From Eutreptiella sp. 'Long Island Sound 2002' (taxonomy: Eukaryota; Euglenozoa; Euglenophyceae; Eutreptiales; Eutreptiaceae): a stretch of DNA of 64,000 nt. This document shows positions 12,001-27,000 of the stretch, piece by piece. Positions within the stretch are counted from its first letter, which is position 1. Each line of letters opens with the position of its first letter. Below the pieces are notes generated by a model, which saw only the letters and a program-made list of their open reading frames with translations, was not told the origin of the DNA and ran no database searches. The position numbers and the translations under genes were made by a program. The DNA lies in NCBI GenBank assembly GCA_964036045.1, contig OZ038400.1, forward strand, positions 17,700,950 through 17,764,949, given 5' to 3'.

Positions 12001-15000
12001 CCCGATCAAGAAAGTGCTGGACACACTGCGGGCCTTCACCGTGCCCGAAAAGCGTGAGGAGCTGGTCAGCGAGGCCAAGACCCAAATCCTGAAGATGGCC
12101 GATAAACTGAACCCCAAGAAGATCGGAGGCGAGATCAAAAAGTTCCGGAGGAAGCTGGCGGGGATCCTCAAGTTGGGCGGCACCAAGGCCCCCGCCAGCA
12201 GCGACAGTGGCAGCGACGGCCAGAGTTTTGGGGATCAGACCAAAGGCTTGGTCGGTGGGGTCTTCGGGGGAGCCACCGCCGGCTTTGCAGACTTCTGGAA
12301 CAGCGTCTCTGACGCCGCCGGGGGGCTGCTTAGCGACCTGGGCATCCTCGAGGAGCTCCAGAAGGCAGTGGAGGAGGGCCCGGATCTGCCCTTCCCCTTC
12401 AAACTCGCGGTCATGGAGGACCCCCTCGGGGCCGTCGGGGGAGGCACCAAGAAGAAGAAGGGCAGAGGGAAGAAGGGGAAAGGGAAGGGGGGTGGGGGCA
12501 AGGGCGGGGGCGCGGAGTACCTCCCCCGGGAGCCCGAAGGCCCGGACACCATCGACTACGACAACCTCGTCAGCTACAATTTGGAGGAGACGGCGTGGGC
12601 CATGGGCACAACGGGCAAGGCCCCCTTCCCGGACGTGCGCCAGTGCAACGTGGCGTACTTCGACATCTTTGCCCGCCAGGCCGGCCTTGAGCCCTGGGTG
12701 GGCAACCCCCCGAACCGGCACACGCACTTCTGGGACCATCCGGCCCAGCCCGGCGACCACTCGCACAAACAGACCATGACCATCATGGAGTACCCCATCA
12801 TAGAAATCAGGTCGACCACGATCGTCGTGATCGTGCCCGTGGTCTACGGCCTGAAGGTGGTGGCGAGCATGGGTTTCAAGTTCGCGGTGGCCACGTGCTT
12901 CATCAGCCCCATGTCCGTGGCGTTCGGCATCGACTTCAACGTCAAATTCGACGTTACGTTCGAAGTGGGCTTGGGGTTTGCGTTCGGGCCCGGGGAGGTC
13001 AGCGCGGGGGTCGGGGTGACGGCCACGATGATGGACGTGTTGGTGGAGCCCCGGGCGTGGCTGTACCTGGCCCCCCTGCCCCCGTGGCCCTCCTTCAACT
13101 TGTCCATCAGCATTCTGCCGCTGTCCATTAAGTTCTACGCGTATTTCAGACTTGTGGCGTGCCCCTCGTGCACGATCTGCGGCATGTTCTGCATTGAGTG
13201 TTCGATCGATATTTGTTACGAGCTGAAGTTCGTCTTGTTCAAGTGGTCCGCGAATCCGTTCGTGTTCCGCGTCGACCCCATCACCATCGTCTTCCCCATC
13301 AAAGTGCCCCGGACCAAGCTCCCGGGCCCCAACTTCGAGGCCCTGGCGCGGGCCCCGCTCCCCGGGAAGAAGCAGATCGACCTGCCCGACTACGGTGGCG
13401 CGGTGGACATCCCGAAACTGGACGTCCCCATGGAGACCACGACCCCGCCCTCCCCCTTCAGTCAGACCGTGAACCTGCCCCCGCCGCAGTGCATCGGGGC
13501 GTGCTACGTGCACGCCTTCCAGGGCGACGCAGACAGCCTCGTGGTGCGCTGGGCCGGCTTCTCCGACCCCACGCTGGACGTGTTCTGGTACCTTGTGGGG
13601 GTGTTCACGACCCCCGAGCCCAGCCCGCGGTCGCAGGTGGTCCCATTCGTACTGACGTACCCCTCCAAGTCGGCCTATGTGCTGCGGGGGCTGGGCAACC
13701 GCCTGGACAACGGCAAAGTGTATTACGCGGTGGTCCGCGGCATTAATCTCGCCTTTGCCGTGGTTGACCGCCCCGGCCTCTTCGTGTGGAACCGGGGCAG
13801 CGGCCCCATAGTGCCGGCCGTGTGGAGCAGCGTCGTGGGGACGCGGCTCGAGGCCGGCTGGGTCAACCCCATCGACCCCGAGACGCGGCTTGTCTCAGAG
13901 GCGTACTGGGCCATCGGGACGGACCCCAAAAGCCCCCACACCACCAACGACGTCATGGACTGGACGCCCATCTCTCACCTGCAGGCGACCACGGCCGCGC
14001 GGTCGGGGCTGGAGGTGTGGCACAACCAGCCGTACTGGATCAGCTTCCGGGCCGCCAATCAGTTCGGCGACTTCAGCGAGAGCTCCGCGCGGTACCCGCT
14101 GATCGTGGACCTGACCCCTCCGGAGGCCGGGGAGGTCCACGTCGGGAACTGGGAGTACTGGCAGTACGTCCTCGAGGACCAGTGGTTCCCGGATGCCCCG
14201 GAGTACTGGGCGCAGGTGACGGAGTGCGTGGCGCAGTTGGACGCCTCCATCGCCGAGTACTCGTCGTGCGTCTGTTGGCTCAACGTGAAGATCCAGGACC
14301 TGAACTGCGGTCTGGGCTACGGCCCCCCCTTGTGCCCCGCGCAGCGCCTCCGGTGTCCCGGCGACGACCCCGCGGACAACGCCGCGGGCGCCTGCCGCCT
14401 GTGCCACTGGAACCCCCGGTACCGGCACCGCAGCGTCTGGGGGGACGCCTTCGGCATCGGGGCCTTGTGGTACGGCTTCGACGACCCCGAGTCGCCCATC
14501 ATTCAGTTCGAGGTCGCGCTGGGCACGGGCTGCGGCTTCGGGCGCGACGCCGACGTGATGGACTGGGTCGCAATGGGGGGCGAGTCCCCCGCGGAGAGCG
14601 CGGAGGCGCCGTGGCAGTACTGGTTCGACCTGCCGGACCTGGTCTTCCTGGAGCACAACACGAAGTACCACGTCTCCGTGCGGGCCACCAACGTGAACCT
14701 GCAGGAGACCACCGTGTGCTCTGCCCCGACACTAATGGACCGCACCGCCCCGCGCTACATCCACGGCCCCGTGTACTCGAGGACCATCGGCCAGAGCAAG
14801 ATCTGGTTCGCGGGCGACACCGTCCACATCACGTGGCGCTGCTTCGACGACGAGAGTGAGATCGGGTACCAGGAGGTCTGCATCGGGACCGACCCCAAGT
14901 ACTTCCCCGAAAACGTGCGGCCCTGCATCGGCGTGGGCAACCGCTCGGGCACCATCTCATTCACGGCCGATTGGGAGGAGTCCCACGTGTACGCCGTCGT

Positions 15001-18000
15001 CAAGTGCCAGAACACCGCGGGCCTGTGGGCGTGGGGCTGGCAGGAGGGCGGGCTGCGCCGGGACGACGACCCGCCGTACAAACAGGGCGGCGTGTTCGAC
15101 TACTACCCGGGGCAGGCCGTGTCCGACTACGACTACACGGGCCGCAAGTTCGAGGCCGGCGCGCAGTGGTACGGCTGGACGTTCACGTACGCGCCCTTGG
15201 GCGGGCTCTACTATGCGGTCTCGGCCACGGAATTCGACATCGACTCGGAGCCGGAGGACATCGTGTGGCTCAACTACACGAAAGTCTCCATCAGCCAAAG
15301 CGGGACGGAGTACTTCCGGGACCGCGGCGACCAGCTGCACTCGTCCGTGTGGCTCACGGAGGGCGTGCAGTACTATTTCTACACGAAATGCTTCACGAAG
15401 GCCCTGGTGGCGGATATCATGAGGTCCTCCGGGTTCACGTTTGATGAGACGCCGCCCGTCGCTGGGCGGGCGTGGATCGGGAATAACCAGGGGGCCCCCA
15501 TCTCGATGCAGGCGGACGATACCACGCTGTACGTGTGGGTCGAGGGCTTCCTGGACCCCCAGAGCCGCATTCAGGGCTACTGGATCGCCATCGGGGACTG
15601 CCACGACCTGCCGGAGTGCCAGGACAACATCATCCCCTTCACGTACCTGGGCCCCACCGCCGAGCCCGGGCAGCGCACCTACCGTCAGTTCGCGGGGCTG
15701 GCGCTGCCGCACAACACGTACGTGTACGCCACCGTCCGGGCCCTCAACTACGCGCACCTGTTGACGCAGGTGACGTCCACACGTGTCTTGATCGACAGCA
15801 CGCCCCCCAAGTGCGTGTACATTGGGGACGGGCACGGGGCGGAGGCGGAGGGCCTCGGGGACCTCTACTGGCAGTTCAGCGACAACACTCTGACGGTGAA
15901 CATGCAGTGCTCCGACCCCGAGTCGGGGTTGGTCCGCATGGACTACGCCGCGGGGCACCCGGAGGACCCGGAGGGGCTGCAGCCCTTCCGCACGGCGCAG
16001 ACCGAGTACGGGACGTGGCCGTACCGCCTCAGCATCTACAACGTGACGCTGGCGCAGAGCGTCGCGTACTTCTTCACGCTGGAGCTCGAGAACGGGGCCG
16101 GGCAGACCAACACGTACCGCACGGACGGCGTGACAGTGGACTGGACGGTGCCGCACGCGGGGCGCGTGTGGGACGGGCTGGAGCCGTACGCCGATGCGGA
16201 GTGGACGAAGGAGAACGAGACGCTGTCCGTCACGTGGATGCACTTCCTCGACCTGCAGGCCCCCATCGAGCGGTACGCCGTGTCCTTCGGGACGCGGCCG
16301 TACGAGGCCGATGTCGTGGCCGCGTACCCCATCGCCGTGTTCCAGCCCAGCGTCAACACGATCACGCTCCCGGCGGCCCTGGCCCCGCGGGTTGTGTACT
16401 ACGGCTGCGTGCACGCCTACAACGCCGCCGGCCGCGTGGCCGAGGCGTGCTCCAACGGCGTGCGGATGGACACCACCCCCCCGCAGTGCCCCGGCCGTGC
16501 GTACCTGCCCAGCCAAAGGCAGGGCCTCCCGCCCTATGCCACGGACCTGCAGGTGCTGCAGGTGGACTGGGACGCCTGCGCGGACCCGGAGTCGGACGTC
16601 GTCGAGTACGAGGTGACCATCTGGGAGCAGGGGCTTGTGGTGGAGCGGGACGCCGCCCCCGAAAGCGCAAGACGCCTCCTGTTCACGTCGCTCACCCTCC
16701 GCGAGGACGCAACGTACCGCGTAACCGTCGCGGCAGTGTCCGGGGCCGGGGACATCACAGAGATGGCCATCGAGGACGTGGCGGTGGTGACGCGGGGCCC
16801 CATGTGCGAAGTGGAGGTCGGGACGGTGGACGAGCCGGTGCAGTACGTCCCCGCGTACGATACAATCCAGGGCTGGTGGCGCTGCACGGACAAGGCGGGG
16901 CTGCATCGGGTCCGTCTCTCGATGGGCACGTCGGCGTATGACTTCGAGGACGTCACCCCTTTGATGCTCGTGAACGGCACTCGGAACCAGACGCACCTCG
17001 TGCTGCTGCGGGCGCGCGCGACGCCCCTGATCAGCGGCCAGCAGTTCTCCATCGCTGTGGAGGCCACGAACTTGGCGGGGCTGGTGTCCCTTTCGGTATC
17101 GCCGGGCGTGGCCTACGACTCGGAGCCTCCGCTGATCATCAGCGCTATTCACGCGACTGAGGCCCTTCCATTCCATCAGGCGTGGCAAAGCAGCAGCACC
17201 TGCATTCTCGGGTACGTGGTGGCCTACGACTGGGTAACCGCCATCAACTGCTCGTACCACATTCGAGACGCGGGAGTTGACTGGACGCCAATCGAGAAAT
17301 CCATCGGAGGGTACGAGGTCCAGCACTGTGGACTGGCTCTGGCCCACAACGAGACGTACACGTACACGTTCAAGTGCCAGGACGCGGTGGGACATGAGGC
17401 CTCACGGGTCTCGCTTGGGGTGTCTGTGGACGTCACGCCCCCGGAGTGCGTGCAGCCTTTCGTGGGCACAGATGAGCACCAGGCCCTGCAGGCATCGCAG
17501 GACGGCCTCACGGTCACGTTCGGCTGCTGGGACCCCGAGACGGGGGTGGAGGGGTACCGGGTGCTGGTCGGCACGAGCCCGGGCACCAACGACCTCTATG
17601 ACGAGCCCGCGGCCGGCGCGGACGGCGTTCAGCCCGTCGCAGTCTACCGCGAGGGCCTGCTGCCCCACAACGTCCCCTTCTATGTGACGGTCGTGGGCTG
17701 CAACCCCCTGGGCCTCTGTGCAAACCGCACCAGCAACGCCACGACGGTGGACGCCACGCCGCCCCTCGTGGCGTGGCTGCCGCCGCAGGCGCTGGTCCCT
17801 CTGGAGGGCGCCGAGGACGTGGCCTGTTACCCCTGCGACGGCCCCGGCGTCTGGGGCGTCATCGTGACTGAGCCCGAGTCCGACGTCCTTCTGACGGCGG
17901 AGGTCGAGCTCGCGGCGCCCCCCGCCCTCGGGCAGACCGCGGTCGTCGCGCTGGAGCCGATGGCCGGGGACGGGGGCCCCCGGGCGTACAACGGGACCTT

Positions 18001-21000
18001 CACCGTGCCGTGCCCCCGGTACGGCCAGCCCTACACCGCCACGGTCTTCGCCACGAACGTCGTGCACCGCTACCGCGTGGCACGACAGCGCCTCATGGGG
18101 GCGTCCGGGGCCCCGGAGGCCGCCCCCGCGCCGCCGCTCGTGGGCACGGACGTGACCCGCACGTCCCTCTCCGTCACGTACCAGACCCGCGATGCCATCG
18201 GCGTCCTGGTCACGGAGGTCCGCGTGGACAATCTGGTCACCCAAGACACCCAGACCCACAGTTACGACGGGCAGCCGCAGCACATGACCGTCGCCCTGGC
18301 CCCTCCGCTCGGGCACTGGCAGCGCCACACGGCCTCCGTCCGCGTGCAGAACCGCTGCGGCGGCACGTCCGCGTGGAGCGCGTCCGAGGCCTTCCGGCCG
18401 GACTTCACGCCGCCGGACCCGCGGGGGCGGGAGCACCGCTTCTACTTCGGGGCCGGGGCCGGCGCCAACTACACCGCGGCGCAGTACGGCCTGGACCTCC
18501 GGTGGGAGGGGCTGTTTGAGGACCCGGAGACCGACATCCTGCGGTATGAACTGGGCCTGGCCGCCGGGGGTGTGCAGGTGTGGCACAGTGGGAGCTTAGG
18601 GCTGAAGACGGCGGTGCGGGTGGAGGCCGTCCGGTGGGCCGACGCCACGGAGTACTGCGCGCTCGTCACTGCCACCAACGCCCACGTCCGCACCGGCGCC
18701 GCGACCGTCTGCATCACCACCGACTTCACGCCGCCGGACATCCTCTGGTTCGTGGACAGCCGCCCGGGGCTGCCGTCCCCCACCGCCGTGTCGGTCACCG
18801 CCGCAGACAAGGCGGCCGCCACCTTCTCGGCCCAGGACCTGGGGTCCGGCGTGGGGGAGGTGTACTACGCGTACGGGAGCGTGCGCGGGGCCGTGGATCT
18901 GGTGCCCTGGACGGTGCTGCCGGCCGGCGCCTGCGACACAGGCCCTGAGTGCCCGGGCTGCTGCGCGCTGCCGCCCGTTGCCTTCGGGGGCTACGAGTAC
19001 GTGTATGGGGCGTTGCGGGTCAGGGACGTGGCCGGCCACTTCGCGGAGGCGTTCACCGACGGGATCGTGCAAGACACGACCGGCCCGCGCAGCGGAATGG
19101 CGACCGTGGGCCTGGGCGGGACGGTGGACGCCACAGTGCCGGTGCGCTGCACTTTCACGGGCTTCCGGGATCTGGAGAGCGGCGTCGCGCAGTACCACTG
19201 GACCATCGCAGTCGGGGCGGACGTGCGCACCGGCACCGCCACCAACAACTCCGTCCTGCTGGAGTTCCCGGCGGGCGGGGATGCGCTCGCGACGTGCGAG
19301 GTGACGGCGGAGAACGGGGTGGGGCTGACCTCCGCCGCGGTGACGCATGCGGCGTACCTGTGGGAGGTCAAGGGGCGGGTCGTGTGGGGCCTGCCCAGCG
19401 TTTTGGATCTCAACTACTCTCTGCCGTTGAGTTACACGGTGGCGGATTTCCCAGAGGAAGAGGAGGCCGATGGGACGTTCACCGCCGGGCGCCGCGACTG
19501 GCTGCCCCTGGCCTGGGGGACATTTGCGAAGACGGACCTCAGCAACGGCGTCACTGCGTACCGGCACGCGGTCCTGTGCGACGCGCGCGACGTCGTTGAG
19601 GCCATGCGCTCCAACGAGACTTTCGAGTTCCCCCCAGACTGCCCCTTCACGCGCTGCGAGGCCTGCCGCGGCCAGGGCGCGGCCCCCACCTTCGACTACG
19701 TGGCGTTGCCGAGCCTCACGTGCTTCGGGCGGGAGCCGATCGACCCGGCGGCCCACGTCTGCACGGCGGCGGTGATCGCGGACTTTGAGAGAGGGAACAG
19801 CTCCGGACGCTTTGCCGACAACCTCCTGATCTACGCCCCCCGCGACTATGACACGGACTACGGGTTTGTGTGGCCCAACGCCTCCGTCGACAACATCACG
19901 TACCTCCCGACGCCGGAACTGGCCATCCGCAAGACCCGCGCAGACCTGCCCGGCGTGCCCACGACGTACTCCCTGACCCTCACCCCCGCCGGCGACGACG
20001 ACGACGCTCCCCTGCAGAGCGTCGGACGGCCCTGGGGCGTGACACTGGCGGGGCTGCAACCGGGGGTCCTGTACCACGCGGTCCTGGAGGGGCACGCTGC
20101 GGGGCGGCCCATCACTGGGGCACTGACCGCCCGCATCGTCTGCGACCCGCAGCCCCCGACCAGTGCGACGGTGCACTTGCTCCCGTCGGATGTCACTCCC
20201 GATATGGCCCAGGCCCTGGGGACTGTTGCCATGCCTCGCGGCGCGGTGCCCCACGTGGAATGGCTCATCAGCGCCCACATTTCCCCGGTGGCGGCAGTGG
20301 AGCTGCGGGTGTACAACAGCACAGACCCCTTGGGCGTGGCTTCCCCGCTGTATGTGGCCGAGTGGCAGTGGCCCAGCGTGAACGGCTCTGGCAGACTGCC
20401 GCTGTCGTCATTGGCCACGCCCGACGGCAATGGGGTGCTGCCCCCGGGGCGCTACCGGGCGCGGCTGACGGTCCAGAACATGGCCGGCCGCGCGCGCACT
20501 GCGGAGTCCGCGGAGCTGACCGTCGACGACACACCGCCGACGATCAGTGCGATGCAGTGGACGGACTTGGGGACAATTGGCGGGGGACGCTTCGGTTTTG
20601 AGGTGTTCGACGCGGAGTCGGAGGTGCGCGGGTGTGAGGCAGCCCTTGGGACGTACGTGGGCGGCAACGACGTTGTGGACTGGCAGGAGGTGACGCTGCA
20701 GGGGCTTCCAGAGCAAGAGGGGGGCATGGTCGCGTTTATCGTACTGTCCGCCTCACTGGATCCCGTGCGGCGCTATTTCGCCACCGCACGGTGCACGAAT
20801 GCCGCGGGGCAAGTGACCCTCGGGCGGCACCGGGGCCCCCTGCCGATTGACAGCTTCGAGCTCGGGGCCTGTACTGTGGACGTCGAGCGTGTTGTGCCTG
20901 CGGACAGCCGCGTTGATGTGCAGTGGGAGTGCGCGCGGGCGACCGGCGTCATCGATGCGTACCGCATCGCCGTCGGCACCGCGCCCGAGAAGGCGGACGT

Positions 21001-24000
21001 GGTGACATGGATGAGCGTCAATGCCAGCGTCACGGGGGTGCCCCTGACCATCCGGGAGGCGCCCGAGGAGCGCGGCACGCAGTACTACGTCACGCTGCAG
21101 GCGGTGGGCAGAGAGGGCCTCACGAGCACCGCGACCCAGGGCCTCGTCATGGCAGACACTTTCACCGTCGGGACGCTGTCGCCGGTGGATCGGGCCAAGC
21201 GTTGCAGCGCCGCGCACTACGCCGTGACCCCCGCCGGCGTCGACCCCCCGGTGCTGCACTGGCGGTGGCTGACGGGCACATCGCACGCGATCGACGCCTA
21301 CGAGTACTCTGTGGACCCCACCGGGACTGTCTGGCGCAACATGACCTCGACCGACACGGTGCTGTCCATTCCGGAAGAGGACCTGGCCCCCCTCCCCACG
21401 AACGGCAGCCAGCAGCTCACGGTCGCGGTGCGCGCGCGCGGCCCCCTGGGCACGCACAGCGACGTGCTGCGGTGCGGCATCCTACTGGACGCCTCCCCCC
21501 CGGTGCCCGCGTGGGTGTACCTGGGGGAACTGCCGGAGGATGACTACGTGCGGGCGACCGGCTGCGAGGGCAAGCTGCAGTGGCTGAAGGCCCAGGACAC
21601 GTTCTGGCCCAGCCCCGAGGGGTACCGCGTGGAGGCCCCCCCAACGGACGGGTGGTCCAAGGAGCTGCGCTTCCATCACTTCATCGACTGCGACAGCCGC
21701 GTCACGTCGTACCAATACGCTGTCGGCACCGCCCCCTACGGCGACGACCTCCGCGCCTTCAAGGCCCTCGCGCCGCCCTTCGGGACCCACACGATCGCGA
21801 CCGCGGCCCGCAAGGCCTGGGGGCCGGTGTGGGTCACGGTCGTGGGCACCAACGCCGCGGGCCTGCGCTCGTGGTCCACGCTCCCGGTGCGCGACGCGTC
21901 GCCCCCGGAGACCGCGGAGGCCGTGGTATGGGCCGCGCCCCACGCGACGCGCGCGCACGTCAACGTCTCCGTGGACGGCTTCGTGGACCCGCACACGGGC
22001 CTGAGCCGGTGGGAGTACTGCGTCACGGGGCGGCCGCTGGACGTCCGGACCCCGGCCCACTGCAGCGAGTTCGTGCCCGACGCGGCGCAGCCCTTCTCCC
22101 TGGCCCTGCCGCTGCCCGCCGACTGGCCCTTGGGCCCGCACTTGTACGTGAACGTGCGCGTGCGGAACGGCGCGGGGCACTGGTCCCGGTACAAGGCCTC
22201 CTCCGCGGCGGTGATGCTGGACCGGACCGCGCCGGTGCTGGGCCGCACGTGGGTGGACGCGGCCGTGCCTGGCCCAACCAGCACCGCGCAGGTCCTGTAT
22301 GTTGCTACGCCGGAGGTGACCGTGCACTGGGATGCCGTCGGAGATGAGGAGTCCGGCCTGACCGACTTGGCAGTGGCAGTCGGTGCCTCGCTCGATGACA
22401 CGCTTGAGTGGCTGCCGCAGGCGCCGACCAGAGCCGGGGAGGCGTCCCTCCGTATCCCGAACGGCACGGCCAGCGGGCGCGGCCTGTACGTCATGGTCCG
22501 CGCGGGGAATGCCGCGGGGTTAGTGACGTCCAGGCTGATCAAGACGCGGCTGGTGTTGGACGCGACTCCCCCGCGCCCGACGGGCGCGATCACCGTCACC
22601 GTCGGCGGGGTTCACCCACTGCCCTCCAGCTCCGTTACCATCGCGGCGAACGTCACAAAGCTCTACGTCGCTTGGGACCCGTTCACGGACCTGCAGAGCG
22701 GCGTCCTGGGCTACGACGTCATGATCGGGACCGCCGCGTACACCGATGACCTCGTCGCGCAAATGCGGGTCTGGCAGGTGGGCCGCACCGCGGTATCGGT
22801 CCCGGTGGACCTGTCAGGCCTCGCGGACGGCACGCCGGTCGTGACCTCGGTCGTCGCGCACAATGCGCTGGGCATGGCCATGCGGCAGGCACATGGCGCG
22901 CCGCCGCGGGTGGAGCAGGCCCTCCCCGTTCTGGGCCGCGTGAACGTCCGCCTCAGTCCGAACGGCCGCGTGGTGATGGTGGCATTGCCGGACTATGAGA
23001 TCGCCGCGTGCGCCGGCACGCAGTCGCCCCGCGTGACGGTGCAGTACGCAATCCTCCCGGTGGGCGCCGTCCCCGCGGAGGACGGCTCGTGGGTGGAGGG
23101 CCACGTGTGCGTCGCCGGGGTCACGACCGGCGCCCCGGGCCTGTCCTTCAACGTGACGAGCGCCGACCTGCAGCCGGGCCGCAGGTACGTGTGCCACGTG
23201 CGCGCGACCACCGCGGCGGGGCTCCGGTCCACCGCCTCCGCCCCGTTCAAGCCTGCGTTGCTGGCCGTTGCCCACGGGCAGGTGGTGGTGCGGAGCGGCC
23301 TCCTCAGCGCCGCCCGGCGCTGGCTCTCCAACGGCACCTGCGTCCAGTACGCGCTCCGAGGGTTTGCAGACCCAGCGGCGGAGCTAGCCCCCGGCATCCG
23401 CGTGACGCTGGGGACGCGGCCCGGCGCCGCGGACTTGTGGGCCCCTGTCTATACCACGGCGGACTTGGGCGAGGCGCAGGCGCTGCGCGGGGACGTGCAC
23501 ACGGTCTGCAACTTCACGGCCGAGGCCAACGAGACGCTGCCGCAGGGGGAGGACGTGCACTTGTGCGTGGAGGTCAACAGCAGCACTGGGTACCAGTCCC
23601 TGCGCTGTGCGGAGCCCTTCCAGGCGGACTTCACGGCGCCGGTGGTGCACAGCGCGTTGCAGCACGGCGAGGACTCCGGCGCGCCGGAGGACCGGCAGAA
23701 GTGGCGCACGGCCCTGCCCCTGACGTACGATGTGGGGCTGACGTTTGAGGACCTGTCCAAACCTCTGCAATATGAACTTGCGGTGCTCAACCGCAGCGGA
23801 GTGATGCGCGATTATGCGGTTGTGGAGGACCCCAGCGATCTGCTTGTGACGGATCTGCAGATGGAGGCCGGGAACGTGTATTCGACGGTCATGAGGGTCA
23901 CCAATGCGGCAGGGCTCAGCACGGTGGTGGAGTCCCCGGGGGTGCTGGTCGACCCATCACCGCCGGCGGACTTCACGGTAACCGACGGTAACGACCCGAC

Positions 24001-27000
24001 GAGGGACGTGGATGCCCAGAGCAGTACCTCGGAGCTGTGGGTCCAGTGGGGCTTCACGGCGCAGAACGAGAACGGGACGGTGCCGTGGGGTGGCGGCCCC
24101 CCCATCGCGTATTGGGAGGTGGCCGTCATGCGCAGCCCCTGCCTCGGGGAGCCCGTGCGCGGGTTCGTGCGCGTCGACGTGGAGGGCGGGGGCGGCAACG
24201 GCACCGACAGCCGCGGCGGACTGAAGCGCTTCACGGGGCTGGCCCTGCAGCCCCAGTCCACGTACTTCGCGTGCGTGCGGGCCTGGACCGCCACCGGCCG
24301 CGTCGCGCAGGTGGCGTCCGACGGGATCACACCGGACCTTACGCCCCCTCGACGGGGCCCACTGACCGTCCCGCGCGGCGTGGCCGTGACCTCTGAGGTG
24401 GTGGAGTTGGAGGTGGACTGGGGCCCGTGGCAAGACCCCGAGGCCATGATCGTGGGGTATCTGGTGGGGGCGGGCTCGCAGCCCGGGGCCCTGGACCTGT
24501 TCAACAGCAGCGCACTGTCGAACGGCAGCGCGCTGCTGCCCCCTGACGTCCTGTCGGCGACGTTGGCGCTGCAGGTCGGCACCGTGCAAGACGCCGACGC
24601 CATGAGCCTCGTGGTGACCCCTGGCGGAGGGGCGCCGGGAGCGCCTGCTGGAGCACCGGCCGCAGGCCCGGCAGTGATCGTGCCAGGGTGCCCTGCGGTG
24701 TTCGTCAGTGTGACTGGGGTCACTGAGGCCGGGCTGCGCACCTCGGTGGTGTCGCCGCGGATTATCTTGGACTCTACCCCACCGGAGTCGGTCGCGCGCA
24801 CCCCCTGGGTCAAAGACGGTGTTGCAGTCACATACAGCTCGGAGGCCGCCAAGGAGCAGCAGGTGTACCCCGACGTGCAGTACTGGCCACACCGCCGACA
24901 CGTGACGTGCTCGTGGAGCCCGTGGCAGGACCCGCAAGGGCTCCGGGAGTACTTTTGGGGCATTGGGACGAATGCAGGCGGCGCGCCGGACGTCGTGCCG
25001 TGGAGGCCTAACGGCGTTGCAACCGTTGTTCGCGATTTCGTGGTCCCGACGCCGCTGTCCGACGGGGTCCAGTACTACTGCCTGGTGCTGGTGGTGAACA
25101 TGGCCGGCATCCGCCGGTTGGTGGCGTCGGACGGCTTCGTGGTGGACAGCAGCCCCCCGCCGGACTTCGTGGTGTACGACTCGGAGCTGCCGGGGGCCGA
25201 CATCGACTACGTCAACATCAAAACGCCGGTCTTTGGGTCGTGGGAGTGCGCTGACCCGCACACCGCCACCGACGCAGAGTACACCGTTGTGGAGCAGCGA
25301 GGGCCTCTGCTGACGGAGGTCGTGGGGCACGCCCGGCGGCCGTTCCTCGGGGGCGAGCAGGTGGTGCTCTGGAGCGTGCCCAACGGGACGACGCTGGAGC
25401 TGGAGGCCATCCCCCGGCGGCACGGCTACCGGTACTTCACCGTCGTCAAGTGCACCAATCGGGCGGGGCTGTCCACGTACAGTACCTCCGACGGGTTCGT
25501 GGTGGATGAGACGCCCCCCGTCGCGGGACTCGTCTACGACGGGCTGGTCCGCAACGTGGACGCCTCGTGGCTGAGCCTCCCGGACACGATCCCCAGCAAC
25601 TTCTGGCTGGACTTCCACCACGCGGCGCAGGTGCTCGTGGCCGATGGGCAGGTCCTAACGAACTTCACTGTGGGCGGCAGCGCGTGGGAGGGGGCCAACG
25701 CGACCTGGTCCCCGTTCCATGTCCACCCCCCAGCGGGCTCCCAGGGGCCTGCAGAGGTGCGGCAGGACCCGGTGGGACTTGCTTTGGAGCTGAACTGCAC
25801 ACTGCCCTCCGGCGAATTGGACTGTGACGAAGTGGAGCTGGGCAATGAGACCGGCGTGTTCGGGTTGGGGCTGTCCAAGACCGCGGAGGTCGGGTACGGC
25901 CGGTACAGTGTGCGCCTGCAGGCGGCCCAAGGGGCCGGCCTCGTGACGGCTGTGGCCTGGGCCGCGGAGATGGACGTGGGGGACGACGACACGGTCAGTC
26001 CGGAGGTGCGCAGCGAGGCCCCGCTCTACCGCCTGACGCCGCACTTCGGGGTCGTGCTGGAGATTTGGGGCGCGGAGGTGGACCAGCTGCGGATTGCGCA
26101 GTACCAGTCCTTCCCTCAGTGGGAGCCCGAGGTCATGCAGTTCGACCTTCCGTTCAACGCCTCGGACGGAGCGCATGAGTACACCGCCCACTTCCATCCG
26201 AACGGCAGCGTCAACTTCTACGCCGAGGGCGTGTTCGTCGTCGAGGTCCAGAGGCAGCCCGACTTTGCCCTGGCGCCCCCACTGAGCCTCAGCGTGGGGC
26301 TGTACAACGCCGTGGAGGAGGAGCCGGAGGAGCTCCAGTCCAACCCCTTCTGGACGGACCCCAATGTCACGGCGCCCCCTCTGAACTTGTTGGGCGAGTT
26401 TGACGTGGTGTACGACAATTTGACCGTCGTGGAGCTGCCTCTACGGCCGCTGGTCATCGTGGAGTACGTCATTACGCCGGAGGACTTAACGGAGGACTCG
26501 TACATTCCGCAGTCGGACGTGTGGTACGACGCGGAGGCGCCCATCCGGACGGTGCGGGTGGAGGCGGGGCACAGCGCGGAGGTGATGGACTTGGTGGACG
26601 GCGTGGAGCTGTATGCGGGCCTCGCCCCGGCGCATTCCGCCTGCTGCTCCGGCCCGTCGACGGTCATCAGCCAGCGCCCCCCGGACGGCTATTGGAGGGG
26701 CGTGGGCGACACGACCCAGGCCCCTCAGTTCGTGACCGACAGCGGCAGCGGCGTTGCCCTCTTCCCGTACTCCTCCTCCAACACGTCCAACACCTCCCGC
26801 TCCGGACTGACGGTGTGGCTGTGGACCCCGATGCTGAAGCAGGAGCGCTGGTTCTCCATCGACGACCCCGTCACCGCCTTCGCGGTCGCAGGGGCGCACG
26901 TGGCTGTGGCCTATGAGACGGCGGTGGTGGAGCTGCTGCGAGTGACCGCGCCCCGCGGCCCCGCAGTCAGCACCGACGCCGCGCTGCAAAGCGTGTGGAC